A model generated the notes under the pieces. It saw only the letters and a list, made by a program, of their open reading frames with translations, was not told the DNA's origin and searched no databases. Position numbers and translations under genes: made by a program. A DNA stretch of 64,000 bases from Actinoplanes xinjiangensis (GTDB lineage: Bacteria; Actinomycetota; Actinomycetes; Mycobacteriales; Micromonosporaceae), in NCBI RefSeq assembly GCF_003148685.1, contig NZ_QGGR01000001.1, forward strand, positions 741,025 to 805,024, read 5' to 3'. Below, in pieces: positions 32,394 to 41,554 of the stretch (position 1 is its first letter; each line of letters starts with the position of its first letter).

Positions 32394-33271
32394 TTCTTCG
32401 GCGCCGGGATGCCGTAGGTCTCCGGCTCGAAGTCCCATCCGTTCGCGATCTGCTCGGCGGACCAGCCGCCCTCCTGGAAACGGACGGCCTTCTCCGCCGG
32501 GTGCGACCACAGCGACAGCCGGTCGCCGCCGACGCCGATCGCCTGGCCGGTGATGCCCTTGGCGGCGTCCGAGGCGAGGAAGGTGATCAGACCGGTGACG
32601 TCCTCCACGGTGCCGAGGCCCTCGTCGTGGCGCAGCCAGGCCGGGTACGGCGTACCGGTGCGCTCGGCCTCCTCGATGACCGGGGCGAACGCCGGAATCG
32701 TCCGGGTCATCTCGGTGGCGGCGATCGGGATCACGGCGTTGACGGTGATCTCGTTGCGGGCCAGTTCGAGCGCCCAGGTACGGGCCATCGCGGCGATGCC
32801 GGCCTTGGCGGCGGCGTAGTTGGTCTGCCCGAAGTTGCCGCGCTGCCCGGCCGGGGAGCCGATCAGGATGATCCGGCCGCCGGTGCCCTGCTCGCGCATC
32901 CGGATCGCGGCGGCCCGGGCACAGGTGAACGTGCCGCGCAGGTGCACCCGGACGACCGCGTCGAAGTCGTCGTCGGTCATCTTCCACAGCACCCGGTCGC
33001 GGAGGATGCCGGCGTTGGTGATCAGCACGTCGAGCCGGCCGAACGCCTGGACCGCGGCGTTCACCAGCTTCTCGGCACTCTCGGTGTCGCCGACCGCCGC
33101 CGCGACCCCGATCGTGTCGCCGCCGATCCCGGCGACCGCCGCGTCGACCACGGCCTGGTCCACGTCGTTGACGACGACGGACGCGCCGGCCGCGGCGAGC
33201 GCCCTGGCGTAGGCCAGACCGAGCCCGCGGCCGCTGCCGGTCACGATGGCGACCCTGCCGCTCAGATCCAT
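32390..33271 (-). CDS. Short-chain dehydrogenase/reductase
   Basis: NAD(P)-dependent oxidoreductase, 293 residues, slightly longer than the usual 250 because of a C-terminal extension (QEGGWSAEQIANGWDF to the end). The cofactor motif is TGSGRGLG; NAG is in ITNAGILRD; the catalytic Ser is in LIGSPAGQRG, with Y-x-x-x-K in NYAAAKAG. The sequence resembles the SDR domain of 3-hydroxyacyl-CoA dehydrogenases of multifunctional enzyme type 2, which fits the MaoC partner. It is the first gene of the operon. Two CAGG-N3-CCTG palindromes lie in the gap to the divergent MarR gene. Confidence 0.9.
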   Translation of the reverse strand: MDLSGRVAIVTGSGRGLGLAYARALAAAGASVVVNDVDQAVVDAAVAGIGGDTIGVAAAVGDTESAEKLVNAAVQAFGRLDVLITNAGILRDRVLWKMTDDDFDAVVRVHLRGTFTCARAAAIRMREQGTGGRIILIGSPAGQRGNFGQTNYAAAKAGIAAMARTWALELARNEITVNAVIPIAATEMTRTIPAFAPVIEEAERTGTPYPAWLRHDEGLGTVEDVTGLITFLASDAAKGITGQAIGVGGDRLSLWSHPAEKAVRFQEGGWSAEQIANGWDFEPETYGIPAPKK

Positions 33272-33335
33272 ACTCTTCAACCTCTCACGGACGACGGACG
33301 TGGTCGACCCACGCTTTCGGCGACGACCACGATCA

Positions 33336-33381
33336 ACAGGAATCCTGTCGATCTGATCCTGGATGACGATCAGGTTTCCTG
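33336..33381. promoter_or_regulatory. Two CAGG-N3-CCTG operators between SDR and MarR genes
   Basis: ACAGGAATCCTGT (33336-33348) and CAGGTTTCCTG (33371-33381) share a CAGG-N3-CCTG core, 34 bp apart. A minus-strand TTGACA overlaps the second copy and would serve the SDR operon. They are the likely sites of the adjacent MarR regulator, which would control both directions. Confidence 0.65.
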
Positions 33382-33403
33382 TCAATGGGGTAATGTGCCG
33401 CCC

Positions 33404-33814
33404 ATGCCATCACTGCTCTACCTCGTCAAACAGCTGGAACTCGCGGTGCGCGCCCGCCTCGACGAGGTGGTCCGCGGCCATGGCATCACCGCGTTGCAGT
33501 ACACGGCGCTCACCGTCCTGGAACGCCACGACGGCCTGTCCGCGGCCCAGCTCGCCCGCGACTCGTTCGTCACCGCCCAGTCCACCGCCGACCTGGTCCG
33601 GGCCCTGGAGACGCGTGGCCTGATCCGCCGCGAACGCAACCCGGCGAACCGCCGCGAGCTGCTCATCCACCTCACCGTCGAAGGGCGCACCCTGCTCGCG
33701 GCGGTCGACGCCCCGGTCCGCGACCTGGAGGCCCGGATGATCTCCAAGCTGACCGCCGACCAGGCGGACGGCTTCCGCCAGTCCCTGATCACCGCCTGGC
33801 AGTCGCTGGCCTGA
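33404..33814 (+). CDS. MarR-family transcriptional regulator
   Basis: A 136-residue winged-helix dimer. Helix 1 (LLYLVKQLELAVRARLDEVV) and the C-terminal helices form the dimer core. The HTH is LSAAQLARDSFVTAQSTADLVRALE, and the wing is IRRERNPANRRELLIHLT. MarR proteins commonly bind aromatic or CoA-linked ligands. It is divergent from the SDR / amidohydrolase / MaoC / ligase operon with two palindromes between, so it is the likely repressor of that operon and of itself. It converges on the amidase gene with only 16 nt between the stops. Confidence 0.9.
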   Translation: MPSLLYLVKQLELAVRARLDEVVRGHGITALQYTALTVLERHDGLSAAQLARDSFVTAQSTADLVRALETRGLIRRERNPANRRELLIHLTVEGRTLLAAVDAPVRDLEARMISKLTADQADGFRQSLITAWQSLA

Positions 33815-33830
33815 CCCCCGCGGGAGGTGA

Positions 33831-35237
33831 TCAGGCCGGGCGGATCGGGGTGATCGCCGGGAAGGCGGCCTCGATGTCGCGGGCCGCGGCCAGCGCGATG
33901 TGCTCACCGTGCAGACGGGCGATCACCTGCACGCCGAGCGGCCGCCGCCCGGACGTCCCGGTCGGCACGGCCACCGCGGGCAGCCCCAGGAAATTGGCCG
34001 TGACCAGCAGCCGGTGCGCCCGCCACAGCGCGGTGGCCGCCGCCGGGCCGCTCAGGTCGTAGCCGATCTCCGGCATCGGCCGCGTGGTCACCGGCCCGAG
34101 CACCACCGGGTACCGCGCGTGGAACGCCCGCCAGGCCGCCGCGTGCACGAACCGTTCGGCCCACGCTGCCTGATAGGCGGCCGACGTGTCGAGCAGGTCC
34201 ACCTCCGCGACGTTGTCCCGGAAGTACCGGAGCGTGCCCTCCGACAGCGGCCCGGGCAGCAGGCCCGGGGTGAGCAGCATCGGCGCGTTCTCGGTCGACG
34301 ACAGCTGCCGCCAGAGGGTGGCGCAGCGGTCCACGGCGGGCGGCTCCACCTCCTCGACCTCCCAGCCGGCGGCGGCGAGGGCCCCGGCCGCCGACCGGAT
34401 CGCGGCGATCACCCCGGCGTCGACGTCACCCCACCCGGCCGGGTCGACGGTGACGGCCACGCGGCGCGGGCCGTCGTACCCCGCCGGATGCGCGACGGTG
34501 ACCGACAGCGGGTCGACGTCGTCGGCGCCGTGCATCAGCCCGAAGATCAGATCGAGGTCGGCGACCGACCGGGCGAGCGGGCCGTTCACCGCCATGTGCT
34601 GCAGGGACAGCGGCAGCGGCTCGACACCGCGCCCGGGTGCGGCGACCCGGCCGGCCGAGGGCCGCAGCGCGGTGATCCCGGCGGCGTGCGCGGGCAGCCG
34701 CAACGAGCCGCCGTAGTCGTTGCCGAGCCCCGCGGCGGCCATGCCGGTGGCCACCGCGACCGCGTCACCGCCACTGGAACCGCCCGGCACCCGGGCCGGA
34801 TCCCACGGGTTGATCGTCCGTCCGAACAGGTCGTTGTCGGTGTCCCAGCGCAGTCCGAAGTCGGGCATGTTGCCCCGCCCGACCGGGATCGCGCCGGCCG
34901 CGAGCAGCCGGTCGACGAACGTGGCGTTCGCGGGCGGCACATGGTTCGCGGCGAACGGCAGGCCGGAGGTGGTCGCCGACGAGGTGAGGTCGATGTTCTC
35001 CTTCACGGTGATCGGCACCCCGGCCAGCGGGCCCGGGTCCCGTCCGGCGGCGATCCGGGCGTCGAGGGCCGCCGCCGCCTCCCGGGCCTTCTCGGCGAGG
35101 ACCACGGTGACGGCGTTGACCCGCGGGTTCACCTCCTCGATGCGGGCCAGATGCCGCTCCACGACGGTGGTCGCCGTGAAGCGGCCGTCGCGCACGCCGG
35201 CGGCGATCTCGGTGGCGGTGAGTTCGGTGACATCCAT
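33831..35237 (-). CDS. Amidase-signature family amidase
   Basis: Hydrolyses a carboxamide to acid and ammonia or amine with a Ser-Ser-Lys triad. At 468 residues it has the full signature: the lysine in VPITVKENIDL, the Gly/Ser-rich GGSSGGDAVAVATGMA, and the second serine region DYGGSLRLPAHAAG. The family-typical GPLARSVADLDLI and a C-terminal NFLGLPAVAVPTG are present. No signal peptide is seen. It sits downstream of the CocE-like hydrolase on the same strand with a 104-nt gap. In this neighbourhood (peptide-type importer, X-Pro-type hydrolase) it may act on amides taken up by the importer. Confidence 0.9.
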   Translation of the reverse strand: MDVTELTATEIAAGVRDGRFTATTVVERHLARIEEVNPRVNAVTVVLAEKAREAAAALDARIAAGRDPGPLAGVPITVKENIDLTSSATTSGLPFAANHVPPANATFVDRLLAAGAIPVGRGNMPDFGLRWDTDNDLFGRTINPWDPARVPGGSSGGDAVAVATGMAAAGLGNDYGGSLRLPAHAAGITALRPSAGRVAAPGRGVEPLPLSLQHMAVNGPLARSVADLDLIFGLMHGADDVDPLSVTVAHPAGYDGPRRVAVTVDPAGWGDVDAGVIAAIRSAAGALAAAGWEVEEVEPPAVDRCATLWRQLSSTENAPMLLTPGLLPGPLSEGTLRYFRDNVAEVDLLDTSAAYQAAWAERFVHAAAWRAFHARYPVVLGPVTTRPMPEIGYDLSGPAAATALWRAHRLLVTANFLGLPAVAVPTGTSGRRPLGVQVIARLHGEHIALAAARDIEAAFPAITPIRPA

Positions 35238-35341
35238 CAGATTCGGTCCTTTCGAGGCGCCAGCCGTCGCTCACGCCGGTTGTTGAATACGAGCGGCCCG
35301 CCGCGACGACGGCCGTCGCCCAGCCGGGGTCCGGGCGGGCC

Positions 35342-37024
35342 TCAGCCGGGGAGGACGGTGCAGGTCAACCGGGTCTGGTCCAGGGCCAGGCGCTGCCGGT
35401 TGGGGGTCGTCTTGACGGCCGTCCAGCGGTGCTCGCCGGTGCCGGGCGCGGGCACGAATTCGGGTGCGTCGGAACTGGCCAGGGTGAGCCGCAGTGCGTG
35501 ACCGGTGGGCAGCCGGTAGCCGGTGTGACCGAGATCGATCGTCACCGCGAAGGCGGCGCCGGGTTCCAGAACGGTCTGCTGGCCGCGCGCGATGAGCCGG
35601 GCCGTGCCGTCGGGGGCGACGTCGAGCAGCCGGGCGAACAGGTCCATCTCCGGCCCGTCCGAGCCGATCACCGCGTCCAGGCGGACCGGCCCGGCCAGGT
35701 CGAGCGGCGCCGGCACCGCGGCGGCGGTGAAGACGAGGACGTCCGGGCGCCCGGCGAGGTCCCGTTCGTCGGGGAACTCGCGCAGGAAGGCGAACGGGTC
35801 GGTCACCGGCGAGGGCACCGGGTCGGCGGCGTCGTGGATCCAGGTCGCGATCTCCCCCGCGGGCCCGGACAGCGCGATCTCCCCGGACGGCGCGGCCCGG
35901 TCGCCGGGGACCGGGTCGAGGGTTCCGCCCGGCGGTCCGCCCACCGCGGCCCCGGCGCCGGCCGGTCGCCACACCCTCTCGTACGCCGACACGGGCGGCC
36001 AGGCCGGCGAGGGGCGCAGTGCCGGGTCCCCGGTGTTGGCCAACTGCCACCGCACCCGGGGGATGTCGGCGTCACGCCCGCGCAGGAACACGTCGAAGAA
36101 CTCGATCGCCGGGTCCAGATAGCGGCCCGCCATCGCCTGCACCGACGCCGGAACCCCGGGTTCGAAGTGGCTGGTGTTCTCGTGGTCGATGGCTTCCAGC
36201 AGCAGGTACTCGTTACGGGCCCAGGCCGGCCGGCGCTGCAGCTCGCGGTGGTCGGACCACTGCCAGGCAGCGCAGTTGTCCCACCAGCCGATGGTCATCA
36301 GCACCGGCACGGCGGGCGCGTCGAACGGGCTCCCGGCCGGGAACCGGCGCAGGCTGACCGGGTGCGGGAACCACAGGTCGTACGACGCGGACCGGCTGCC
36401 GACCGCGGTGAAGAACTCCTCGACCTGCGCGGCGAGCGGCCGCCGGGTCCAGTCGATCCGCCAGTCGAGGATGTCCCGGTCGTGGAACATCGACAGTGGA
36501 TAGAACCGGTGCACCGACATCTCGACGTCGTGGGTGCGCTGCCCGGGGGCCGGGACCGGCAGTTCGCCGAGCCGGGTGCCGGTGACCCGGGGCACCATCG
36601 CCCTGAGGGCCGGATGCCCTGTCGACGCGGCCGCCCACTGGGTGTAGCCGTAGTAGGAGTCGCCCCACATGCCGACCGTCCCGTCCGACCACGGCTGGTT
36701 GATCACCCAGTCCAGGGTGTCGTAGCCGTCGTAGGCCTCGTTGACGAAGAGCAGGGTCTCACCCTCGGAGCGGAACTTGCCGCGTACGTCCTGCACGACC
36801 ATCCGGTAGCCGCGGGCGGTGAAGTACGCGGCGATCTGCGGCATGAACGTGTACTCGCCGCACTTGTCGTACGGCAGGCGGGTGAGGACGGCCGGCCCGG
36901 GGCCGGGCGACGGGGGCAGATAGACGTCGGTGGCGAGGTGCACGCCGTCGCGCATCCGCACCATGTACTGGGTGGCGTCCGGGGACAGCGGGCCCGGCCC
37001 GATGCGCTGTACTTCGATCGTCAT
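35342..37024 (-). CDS. CocE/NonD-family hydrolase (S15-like esterase or peptidase)
   Basis: Serine hydrolase of the X-Pro dipeptidyl-peptidase / cocaine esterase group, 560 residues. The alpha/beta core starts with VRMRDGVHLATDVYLP, followed by RLPYDKCGEY. The nucleophile is in MWGDSYYGYTQW; the acid Asp is in IGWWDN and the His in AIDHENTSHF (assignments by family pattern). The C-terminal jelly-roll domain ends the protein (HTGYRLPTGHALRLTLASSD). No export signal. It starts 1 nt after the DUF3237 stop and is co-transcribed. The esterase or peptidase substrate is unknown; the importer nearby suggests a small amide or ester. Confidence 0.88.
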   Translation of the reverse strand: MTIEVQRIGPGPLSPDATQYMVRMRDGVHLATDVYLPPSPGPGPAVLTRLPYDKCGEYTFMPQIAAYFTARGYRMVVQDVRGKFRSEGETLLFVNEAYDGYDTLDWVINQPWSDGTVGMWGDSYYGYTQWAAASTGHPALRAMVPRVTGTRLGELPVPAPGQRTHDVEMSVHRFYPLSMFHDRDILDWRIDWTRRPLAAQVEEFFTAVGSRSASYDLWFPHPVSLRRFPAGSPFDAPAVPVLMTIGWWDNCAAWQWSDHRELQRRPAWARNEYLLLEAIDHENTSHFEPGVPASVQAMAGRYLDPAIEFFDVFLRGRDADIPRVRWQLANTGDPALRPSPAWPPVSAYERVWRPAGAGAAVGGPPGGTLDPVPGDRAAPSGEIALSGPAGEIATWIHDAADPVPSPVTDPFAFLREFPDERDLAGRPDVLVFTAAAVPAPLDLAGPVRLDAVIGSDGPEMDLFARLLDVAPDGTARLIARGQQTVLEPGAAFAVTIDLGHTGYRLPTGHALRLTLASSDAPEFVPAPGTGEHRWTAVKTTPNRQRLALDQTRLTCTVLPG

Positions 37025-37025
37025 G

Positions 37026-37490
37026 TCACAGCACCTCGAAGAAGCGGATGCAGACCTGGCCGCGCTCGCCGCGGGCCAGGCCCACGAAGACGGACTCGGC
37101 GAGCCACCGGTGCGCGGGCGCGTCGGTACGGAAGACCGGGCTGGTCCGGTAGTAGTACTCGGTCTCGGGCAGGTCCTCCCCCGCCTCGACCCGGGCGTGG
37201 ATCTCCGGTGTGGCCCGCCAGAACCCCCGGTTGCGGATGTCGATGACCGCCCCGTCGTCGGCCCGCAGCAGGTAGTGCGCGTCGAGTTCGGTGACCTGCC
37301 CGCGGGTGGTCGACCAGTCCCCGCCGCCGGCCAGTACGGTCCCGGTCAGGCGCGGGCCGGCGACGGTGCCGCCGGTGATCGAGGTGAACATCAGCACCTC
37401 GTCCGGGCCACGCCCGACGTGCAGGGTCTCGGCGACGTCGACGCGCGCCTCGAAGGCGAGGACCAGCCGGGGATCAGGCAGTTCGAACAT
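37026..37490 (-). CDS. DUF3237-family protein
   Basis: A small beta-barrel protein of unknown biochemical role, 154 residues. Family features: an N-terminal strand pair with VDVAETLHVGRG, the GGTVAGPRLTGTVLAGGGDW turn-rich segment, DAHYLLRADDGAVIDIRNRG, and the closing FVGLARGERGQVCIRFFEV. The start was set at ATGTTCGAA because AAGGGAG stands 6 nt upstream; a start two codons earlier has no spacing. It leads the group with the CocE-type hydrolase. DUF3237 genes often accompany catabolic genes for aromatic or terpenoid compounds, which fits the surroundings. A GATTGTCA site lies just upstream. Confidence 0.85.
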   Translation of the reverse strand: MFELPDPRLVLAFEARVDVAETLHVGRGPDEVLMFTSITGGTVAGPRLTGTVLAGGGDWSTTRGQVTELDAHYLLRADDGAVIDIRNRGFWRATPEIHARVEAGEDLPETEYYYRTSPVFRTDAPAHRWLAESVFVGLARGERGQVCIRFFEVL

Positions 37491-37513
37491 CGGCATCTCC
37501 CTTTTCTTTTTCA

Positions 37514-37524
37514 CAATGACAATC
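37514..37524 (-). promoter_or_regulatory. Candidate TetR operator, copy B
   Basis: On the minus strand this reads GATTGTCATTG, matching 9 of 11 bases of the perfect palindrome GATTGTCAATC at 43241-43251 upstream of the ABC importer operon. It sits between the divergent DUF3237 and TetR genes in an AT-rich patch. Confidence 0.5.
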
Positions 37525-37569
37525 AATTAGGCTGTACGGCGGGCACACTGAGGTCAGGAGGGAGGCCAC

Positions 37570-38157
37570 GTGGGACGTCCGAGCATGGCCGCGCAGAGAA
37601 CCGAGCAGATCATGCAGGCCACCGCCCGCTGCCTGCAGAAACACGGCCTGGCCGGGACGACCCTGGAACGGGTCTCGGAGGAGTCGGGGCTGAGCCGCAG
37701 CCACGTCCGGCACTACGTCGGCAACCGCGACGACCTGCTGCGCGCGTTCGCGAACTGGCTCTACACCGGCTACGAGGCGGAGTTCACCGGCAAGATCGCC
37801 GCGGCGCCCGACCGGGAGAAGCTGCCGATCGCCATGGACTACCTGTTCAGCAGTGGTTTCCTGCCGATCGGTGACGACGACACGGTGATCCGCGAGCTGA
37901 TCACCGCCGGGATCACCGACGACAGCATCCGGGCCACCCTCCAGGAGCGTTACCTCCAGGCGGTGCAGGCGGTCGAGCAGGCACTGGCCGCCGAGTACCC
38001 GGCGGCCTCGCCGGGGGCGCGACGGTCGGTGGCGTACGGGCTGTGGTGTCTCGCGCTGGGCAACTCGACGATGGCCGAGTTGCAGCTGCCGGTCGCGTCC
38101 GGCGGTCTGATCCGGACCGCGGCCGAACAGCTGCTGGAGCGGCTCAGTCACGATTGA
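37570..38157 (+). CDS. TetR-family transcriptional regulator
   Basis: A 195-residue ligand-responsive repressor. The N-terminal HTH reads ATARCLQKHGLAGTTLERVSEESGLSR, with the recognition helix SHVRHYVGNRDDLL. The remaining helices form the ligand pocket and dimer face. The GTG start follows a strong AGGAGGGAGG. It is divergent from the DUF3237 / CocE / amidase genes, and its 3' end overlaps the end of the importer operon by 14 bp. The shared GATTGTCA motif upstream of both neighbouring operons makes it their probable common regulator; the inducer is unknown. Confidence 0.9.
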   Translation: MGRPSMAAQRTEQIMQATARCLQKHGLAGTTLERVSEESGLSRSHVRHYVGNRDDLLRAFANWLYTGYEAEFTGKIAAAPDREKLPIAMDYLFSSGFLPIGDDDTVIRELITAGITDDSIRATLQERYLQAVQAVEQALAAEYPAASPGARRSVAYGLWCLALGNSTMAELQLPVASGGLIRTAAEQLLERLSHD

Positions 38158-38857
38158 CCGCCCGCCGCGGTACCCAGCCGGGCCGGGGCACCGAGGCCAC
38201 CAGCCGGCGGGTGTACCCGTGTTCCGGCTCGTGCAGCACCCGCTCCACCGGCCCGGACTCGACGACCCGCCCCCGCGACATCACCACGACGTCCGTGCAG
38301 ACGTGCCGCACCACCGACAGGTCATGGGTGATGAACAGGTAGGCCACGCCCGTGGCGGCCCGGGCGTCCACCAGCAGGTTCAGGATCTGCGCCTGGATCG
38401 ACACGTCGAGGGCGGCGACCGCCTCGTCGAGCACCAGCAGCTGCGGCTCGGCGGCCAGGGCACGGGCGATCGCCACCCGCTGCCGCTGCCCGCCGGACAG
38501 CTGCCGGGGCAGCGCGTCACCGAGCCGGCGGTCCAGGCCGACCAGGTCGAGCAGCTCGCCGAGCCGGGACCGGTCCCGGCCGTGGTGGGCGAGGACCTCG
38601 GCGAGACAGCCGCGGACCGTCTGGCGACGATCGAGACTCTGGTACGGGTCCTGGAACACCATCTGGACCGAGCCGTGCAGGGTGACCGTCCCGGAGGTGG
38701 CCTTCTCCAGCCCGGTGACGATCCGCGCGCAGGTGGTCTTGCCGGAGCCGGACTCACCGACCACGGCCAGGGAGCCACCGGCCGGCACGGCGAAGCTGAC
38801 CCCGTCGACGGCGATCGCGCCCCGGTACTCCTTGCGCAGGTCACGCACGTCGAGCAT
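38144..38857 (-). CDS. Oligopeptide-type ABC importer ATPase, second (OppF/DppF-like)
   Basis: Energises the importer. The 237 residues have Walker A (GESGSGKTT), the Q-loop in MVFQDPYQSLDRR, the LSGGQRQRVAIARAL signature, Walker B (LLVLDEAVAALD) and the switch His (ITHDLS). It is shorter than most OppF proteins (about 320) because the C-terminal Cys-containing oligopeptide domain is nearly absent. Its ATG overlaps the stop of the first ATPase gene (TGATG). The 3' end overlaps the convergent TetR gene by 14 bp. It forms the usual heterodimer with the upstream ATPase. Confidence 0.9.
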   Translation of the reverse strand: MLDVRDLRKEYRGAIAVDGVSFAVPAGGSLAVVGESGSGKTTCARIVTGLEKATSGTVTLHGSVQMVFQDPYQSLDRRQTVRGCLAEVLAHHGRDRSRLGELLDLVGLDRRLGDALPRQLSGGQRQRVAIARALAAEPQLLVLDEAVAALDVSIQAQILNLLVDARAATGVAYLFITHDLSVVRHVCTDVVVMSRGRVVESGPVERVLHEPEHGYTRRLVASVPRPGWVPRRAVNRD

Positions 38858-39789
38858 CACAGCACCTCCAGCAGGTGACAGGCCGCCGAGCCGGTGAAGA
38901 CGGGCCGCACGTCGCGGCAGCGGGCCTCGGCATGCGGGCACCGGTCGGCGAAGACGCAGCCGGGCGGGGCGGTCAGCGCCGACTGCGGCACGCCGGGCAC
39001 GGTCCGCAGCCGTTCGCCGGGTGCCACCGCACCGGGACGGGAGCCGAGCAGCGCCCGCGTGTACGGATGCCGGGCATCGGAGTGCAGCCGGGCCGCCGGG
39101 AGGATCTCGACGATCTCACCGGCGTACATGACGGCGATCCGGTCGCAGACGGCCGCGGCCAGTTCCAGGTCGTGGGTGATGAACATGAGCGTGGTCCCGC
39201 GCAGCCGGCGTTGCTCGGCGAGGATCGCCACCACCTCCTCCTGGGTGGTCGTGTCCAGGGCGGTGGTCGGCTCGTCGGCCAGGATCAGGCGCGGCCCGGT
39301 CAGCAGGGCGGCCGCGATCACCACCCGCTGGAGCAGGCCGCCGCTCAGCTCGTACGGCCGCTGCTGAAGCCGTCGCATCGCATCGCCGACGCCGACCTCG
39401 GACAGTGCGGCGGCGGCCCGCCTCGTCGCCTCCGATCGGCCGGTGCCCTGGTCGCGCAGCACCTCGGTGAGGAAGTCGCCGACCGTGCGCACCGGGTTGA
39501 CCACCGCGCGGGGATCCTGGAAGACCATGGCGACGTCGCGGGACCGCATCCGCCGCAGCCCGGCCGCGTCCAGGGCGCCGACGTCGGCGCCGTCGAAGCG
39601 GACCGTCCCGCCGACCGTGGCCCCGGCGGGCAACAGGCGCATCACCGACCGGACGGTCATCGACTTGCCCGAGCCGGACTCGCCGACCAGGCCCACCGCC
39701 TCACCGGCGGCGACGTCGAGGGTCACCCGCCGCAGGACCGGCCGGCCGGACACGGCGACGGTGAGCCGATCGAACTGGAGCAACGTCAT
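38857..39789 (-). CDS. Oligopeptide-type ABC importer ATPase, first (OppD/DppD-like)
   Basis: A 310-residue nucleotide-binding subunit. Walker A is GESGSGKSM, the Q-loop MVFQDPRAVVNP, the signature ELSGGLLQRVVIA, Walker B LILADEPTTALD and the switch ITHDLE. The C-terminal oligopeptide extension with its cysteine cluster is intact (CVFADRCPHAEARCRDV), the part that in Dpp-type transporters can hold an iron-sulfur cluster. The start overlaps the permease stop by 4 nt. Confidence 0.92.
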   Translation of the reverse strand: MTLLQFDRLTVAVSGRPVLRRVTLDVAAGEAVGLVGESGSGKSMTVRSVMRLLPAGATVGGTVRFDGADVGALDAAGLRRMRSRDVAMVFQDPRAVVNPVRTVGDFLTEVLRDQGTGRSEATRRAAAALSEVGVGDAMRRLQQRPYELSGGLLQRVVIAAALLTGPRLILADEPTTALDTTTQEEVVAILAEQRRLRGTTLMFITHDLELAAAVCDRIAVMYAGEIVEILPAARLHSDARHPYTRALLGSRPGAVAPGERLRTVPGVPQSALTAPPGCVFADRCPHAEARCRDVRPVFTGSAACHLLEVL

Positions 39790-40613
39790 CGCACATCGCC
39801 TCCGAAGCGCGTGGCCAGCCGTTCCGCGACGGCGGTGAAGGCGACCACGGTGATCACCACCGCGACCGCGGCCGTGACGGACTGCTGCGGGAATCCCGCG
39901 AGGATCGACGGCTGACCGTTGGCGATCATCAGCCCCCAGTCCGCGGCCGGAGGCTGCAGGCCCAGGCCGAGGAACGAGATCGACGCCAGATCGATCATGG
40001 CGTAGCCGAAGCCGATCGCGGCCTGGACCATCAGCAGCGGTGCCAGGTTGGGCACCAGGTGCCGCAGACAGATGCGCCAGGCCCCGAAGCCCTGCACGCG
40101 CAGCGCCTCGATGTAGGGCAGGTTGCGCTCCCGCAGCGCCGCGGCCCGCATCACCCGGGCGATGACCGGCACGAACGCGACCGACAGCGCCACCACCGGG
40201 GTGATGAAACCGCTGCCGAACAGGGCGGCCACGGTGATCGCCAGGACCAGGCCGGGAAAGGCGAACAGCACGTCCAGGGCCCGGGACATCAGGGCGTCGA
40301 ACCAGCCGCCGAACCAGGCCGCGGTGATCGCGAGCGTCGCGCCGATGGTGCCGGCCGCGACGACCACGATCAGAGGGCCGGCCAGGCTGGTCCGGGAACC
40401 GTGGATCAGCCGGGAGAGCAGATCGCGGCCGAGGTCGTCGGTGCCGAGCGGGTGCGCGGCGGAGAACGGCGCGTAGGCGTTGAGCGGGTCGATGGCGTTC
40501 GGGTCGTAGGGCGCGATCCAGGGTGCCAGGATCGCCGTGAGCACGACGAGGAGGCAGATCACCGCGGCGAACGGCACCGCCCGGCGGACCACCGGTATCG
40601 CGAGGGCCGTCAT
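39786..40613 (-). CDS. Oligopeptide-type ABC importer permease, second (OppC/DppC-like)
   Basis: A 275-residue integral membrane subunit. An N-terminal anchor helix and PWIAPYDPNAIDPLNAY are typical of the OppC group, followed by HPLGTDDLGRDLLSRLIHGSRTSL. The EAA loop that docks on the ATPase is EALRVQGFGAWRICLRHLVPN. About six membrane spans are visible. It is flanked by 4-nt overlaps on both sides, so all five importer genes are translationally linked. Confidence 0.93.
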   Translation of the reverse strand: MTALAIPVVRRAVPFAAVICLLVVLTAILAPWIAPYDPNAIDPLNAYAPFSAAHPLGTDDLGRDLLSRLIHGSRTSLAGPLIVVVAAGTIGATLAITAAWFGGWFDALMSRALDVLFAFPGLVLAITVAALFGSGFITPVVALSVAFVPVIARVMRAAALRERNLPYIEALRVQGFGAWRICLRHLVPNLAPLLMVQAAIGFGYAMIDLASISFLGLGLQPPAADWGLMIANGQPSILAGFPQQSVTAAVAVVITVVAFTAVAERLATRFGGDVR

Positions 40614-41554
40614 GGCGCACCCTCTTTCGCCAGCCGCGGGTCGAGGGTCGCGTTCAGGACGTCGACCAGCATGTTCACCACCACGAACACGGTGACCAGC
40701 AGCAGCGACAGCGCCTGCACGACGATCAGGTCCTGGCGGGCCGCGCTCTGCACCAGCAGCGAACCCAGCCCGGCCACCCCGAACGCCTGCTCGGCCACCG
40801 CGGTCGCGGCGAACAGCCCGGCCACCGTGACTCCGGAGACCGCGACGATCGGCGGGGCGGCGTTGCGCAGCACGTGGCGGCGCAGCACCGTCCAGCGTGG
40901 CAGCCCGCGCCCCCGGGCGGCGGCGACGTGGTCGGCGGCGAGTTCGGCGCGGACCTCGCTGCGGGTGATCCGGCTGACATAGGCGACGTAACCTCCGCTG
41001 AGCGCCAGCGCCGGCAGCGTGAGGTGGTGGATCCGGTCGGCGAACCCGGTCCCCGACCCGAAGACCGGAAACCACGACAGCGTGGTCGCGAAGAGCCAGA
41101 TCAGCAGTATCGCGGCGACGAACGCCGGCGCCGCCATCAGCACCGTGGTGAGCACGGTGAGCGCCCGGTCCACCCGTCGCCCGCCGACGGCGGCGAGCAC
41201 CCCGGTGGCCACCCCCAGGGTCAGGATCAGGACGGCGGCGTACGCGACGAGCAGCAGCGTGGTGCCGATGCGCGCCCCGATCAGGGCCGTGACCGGTTCC
41301 CTCAGTACCAGCGAGACACCCGGGTCACCGCTGAGCAGGCCGGACAGCCAGTGCCAGTACTGGACGGGGAAGGGATCATCGAGGTGGTGGCGCTCGCGGA
41401 TCGCGGCGAGGGCCGCCGGGTCGGGCTGGTTGCCCCCGGCCAGCAGGCTCGCCGGGTCCCCGGGCGCCAGATACAGCGCCCCGAAGATCACCACGCTGGC
41501 CACCGCGACGGTCGTCACCACCCCGGCGAGCCGGCGGAGGACGAACCCGGTCAT
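40610..41554 (-). CDS. Oligopeptide-type ABC importer permease, first (OppB/DppB-like)
   Basis: A 314-residue permease. It begins with the OppB-type helix (LRRLAGVVTTVAVASVVIFGALYLAPGDPA) and has a large periplasmic loop with HHLDDPFPVQYWHW. The EAA-like loop is AARGRGLPRWTVLRRHVLRN, and GLGSLLVQSA is close to the usual end motif. The start ATG overlaps the solute-binding protein stop by 4 nt; an in-frame ATG 8 codons upstream lies inside that gene and is less likely. Confidence 0.92.
   Translation of the reverse strand: MTGFVLRRLAGVVTTVAVASVVIFGALYLAPGDPASLLAGGNQPDPAALAAIRERHHLDDPFPVQYWHWLSGLLSGDPGVSLVLREPVTALIGARIGTTLLLVAYAAVLILTLGVATGVLAAVGGRRVDRALTVLTTVLMAAPAFVAAILLIWLFATTLSWFPVFGSGTGFADRIHHLTLPALALSGGYVAYVSRITRSEVRAELAADHVAAARGRGLPRWTVLRRHVLRNAAPPIVAVSGVTVAGLFAATAVAEQAFGVAGLGSLLVQSAARQDLIVVQALSLLLVTVFVVVNMLVDVLNATLDPRLAKEGAP

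Noticed and set aside
33808..33837. Terminator between MarR and amidase genes
   Set aside because: Only a 7-bp stem with a large loop that includes a stop codon; too weak to call.
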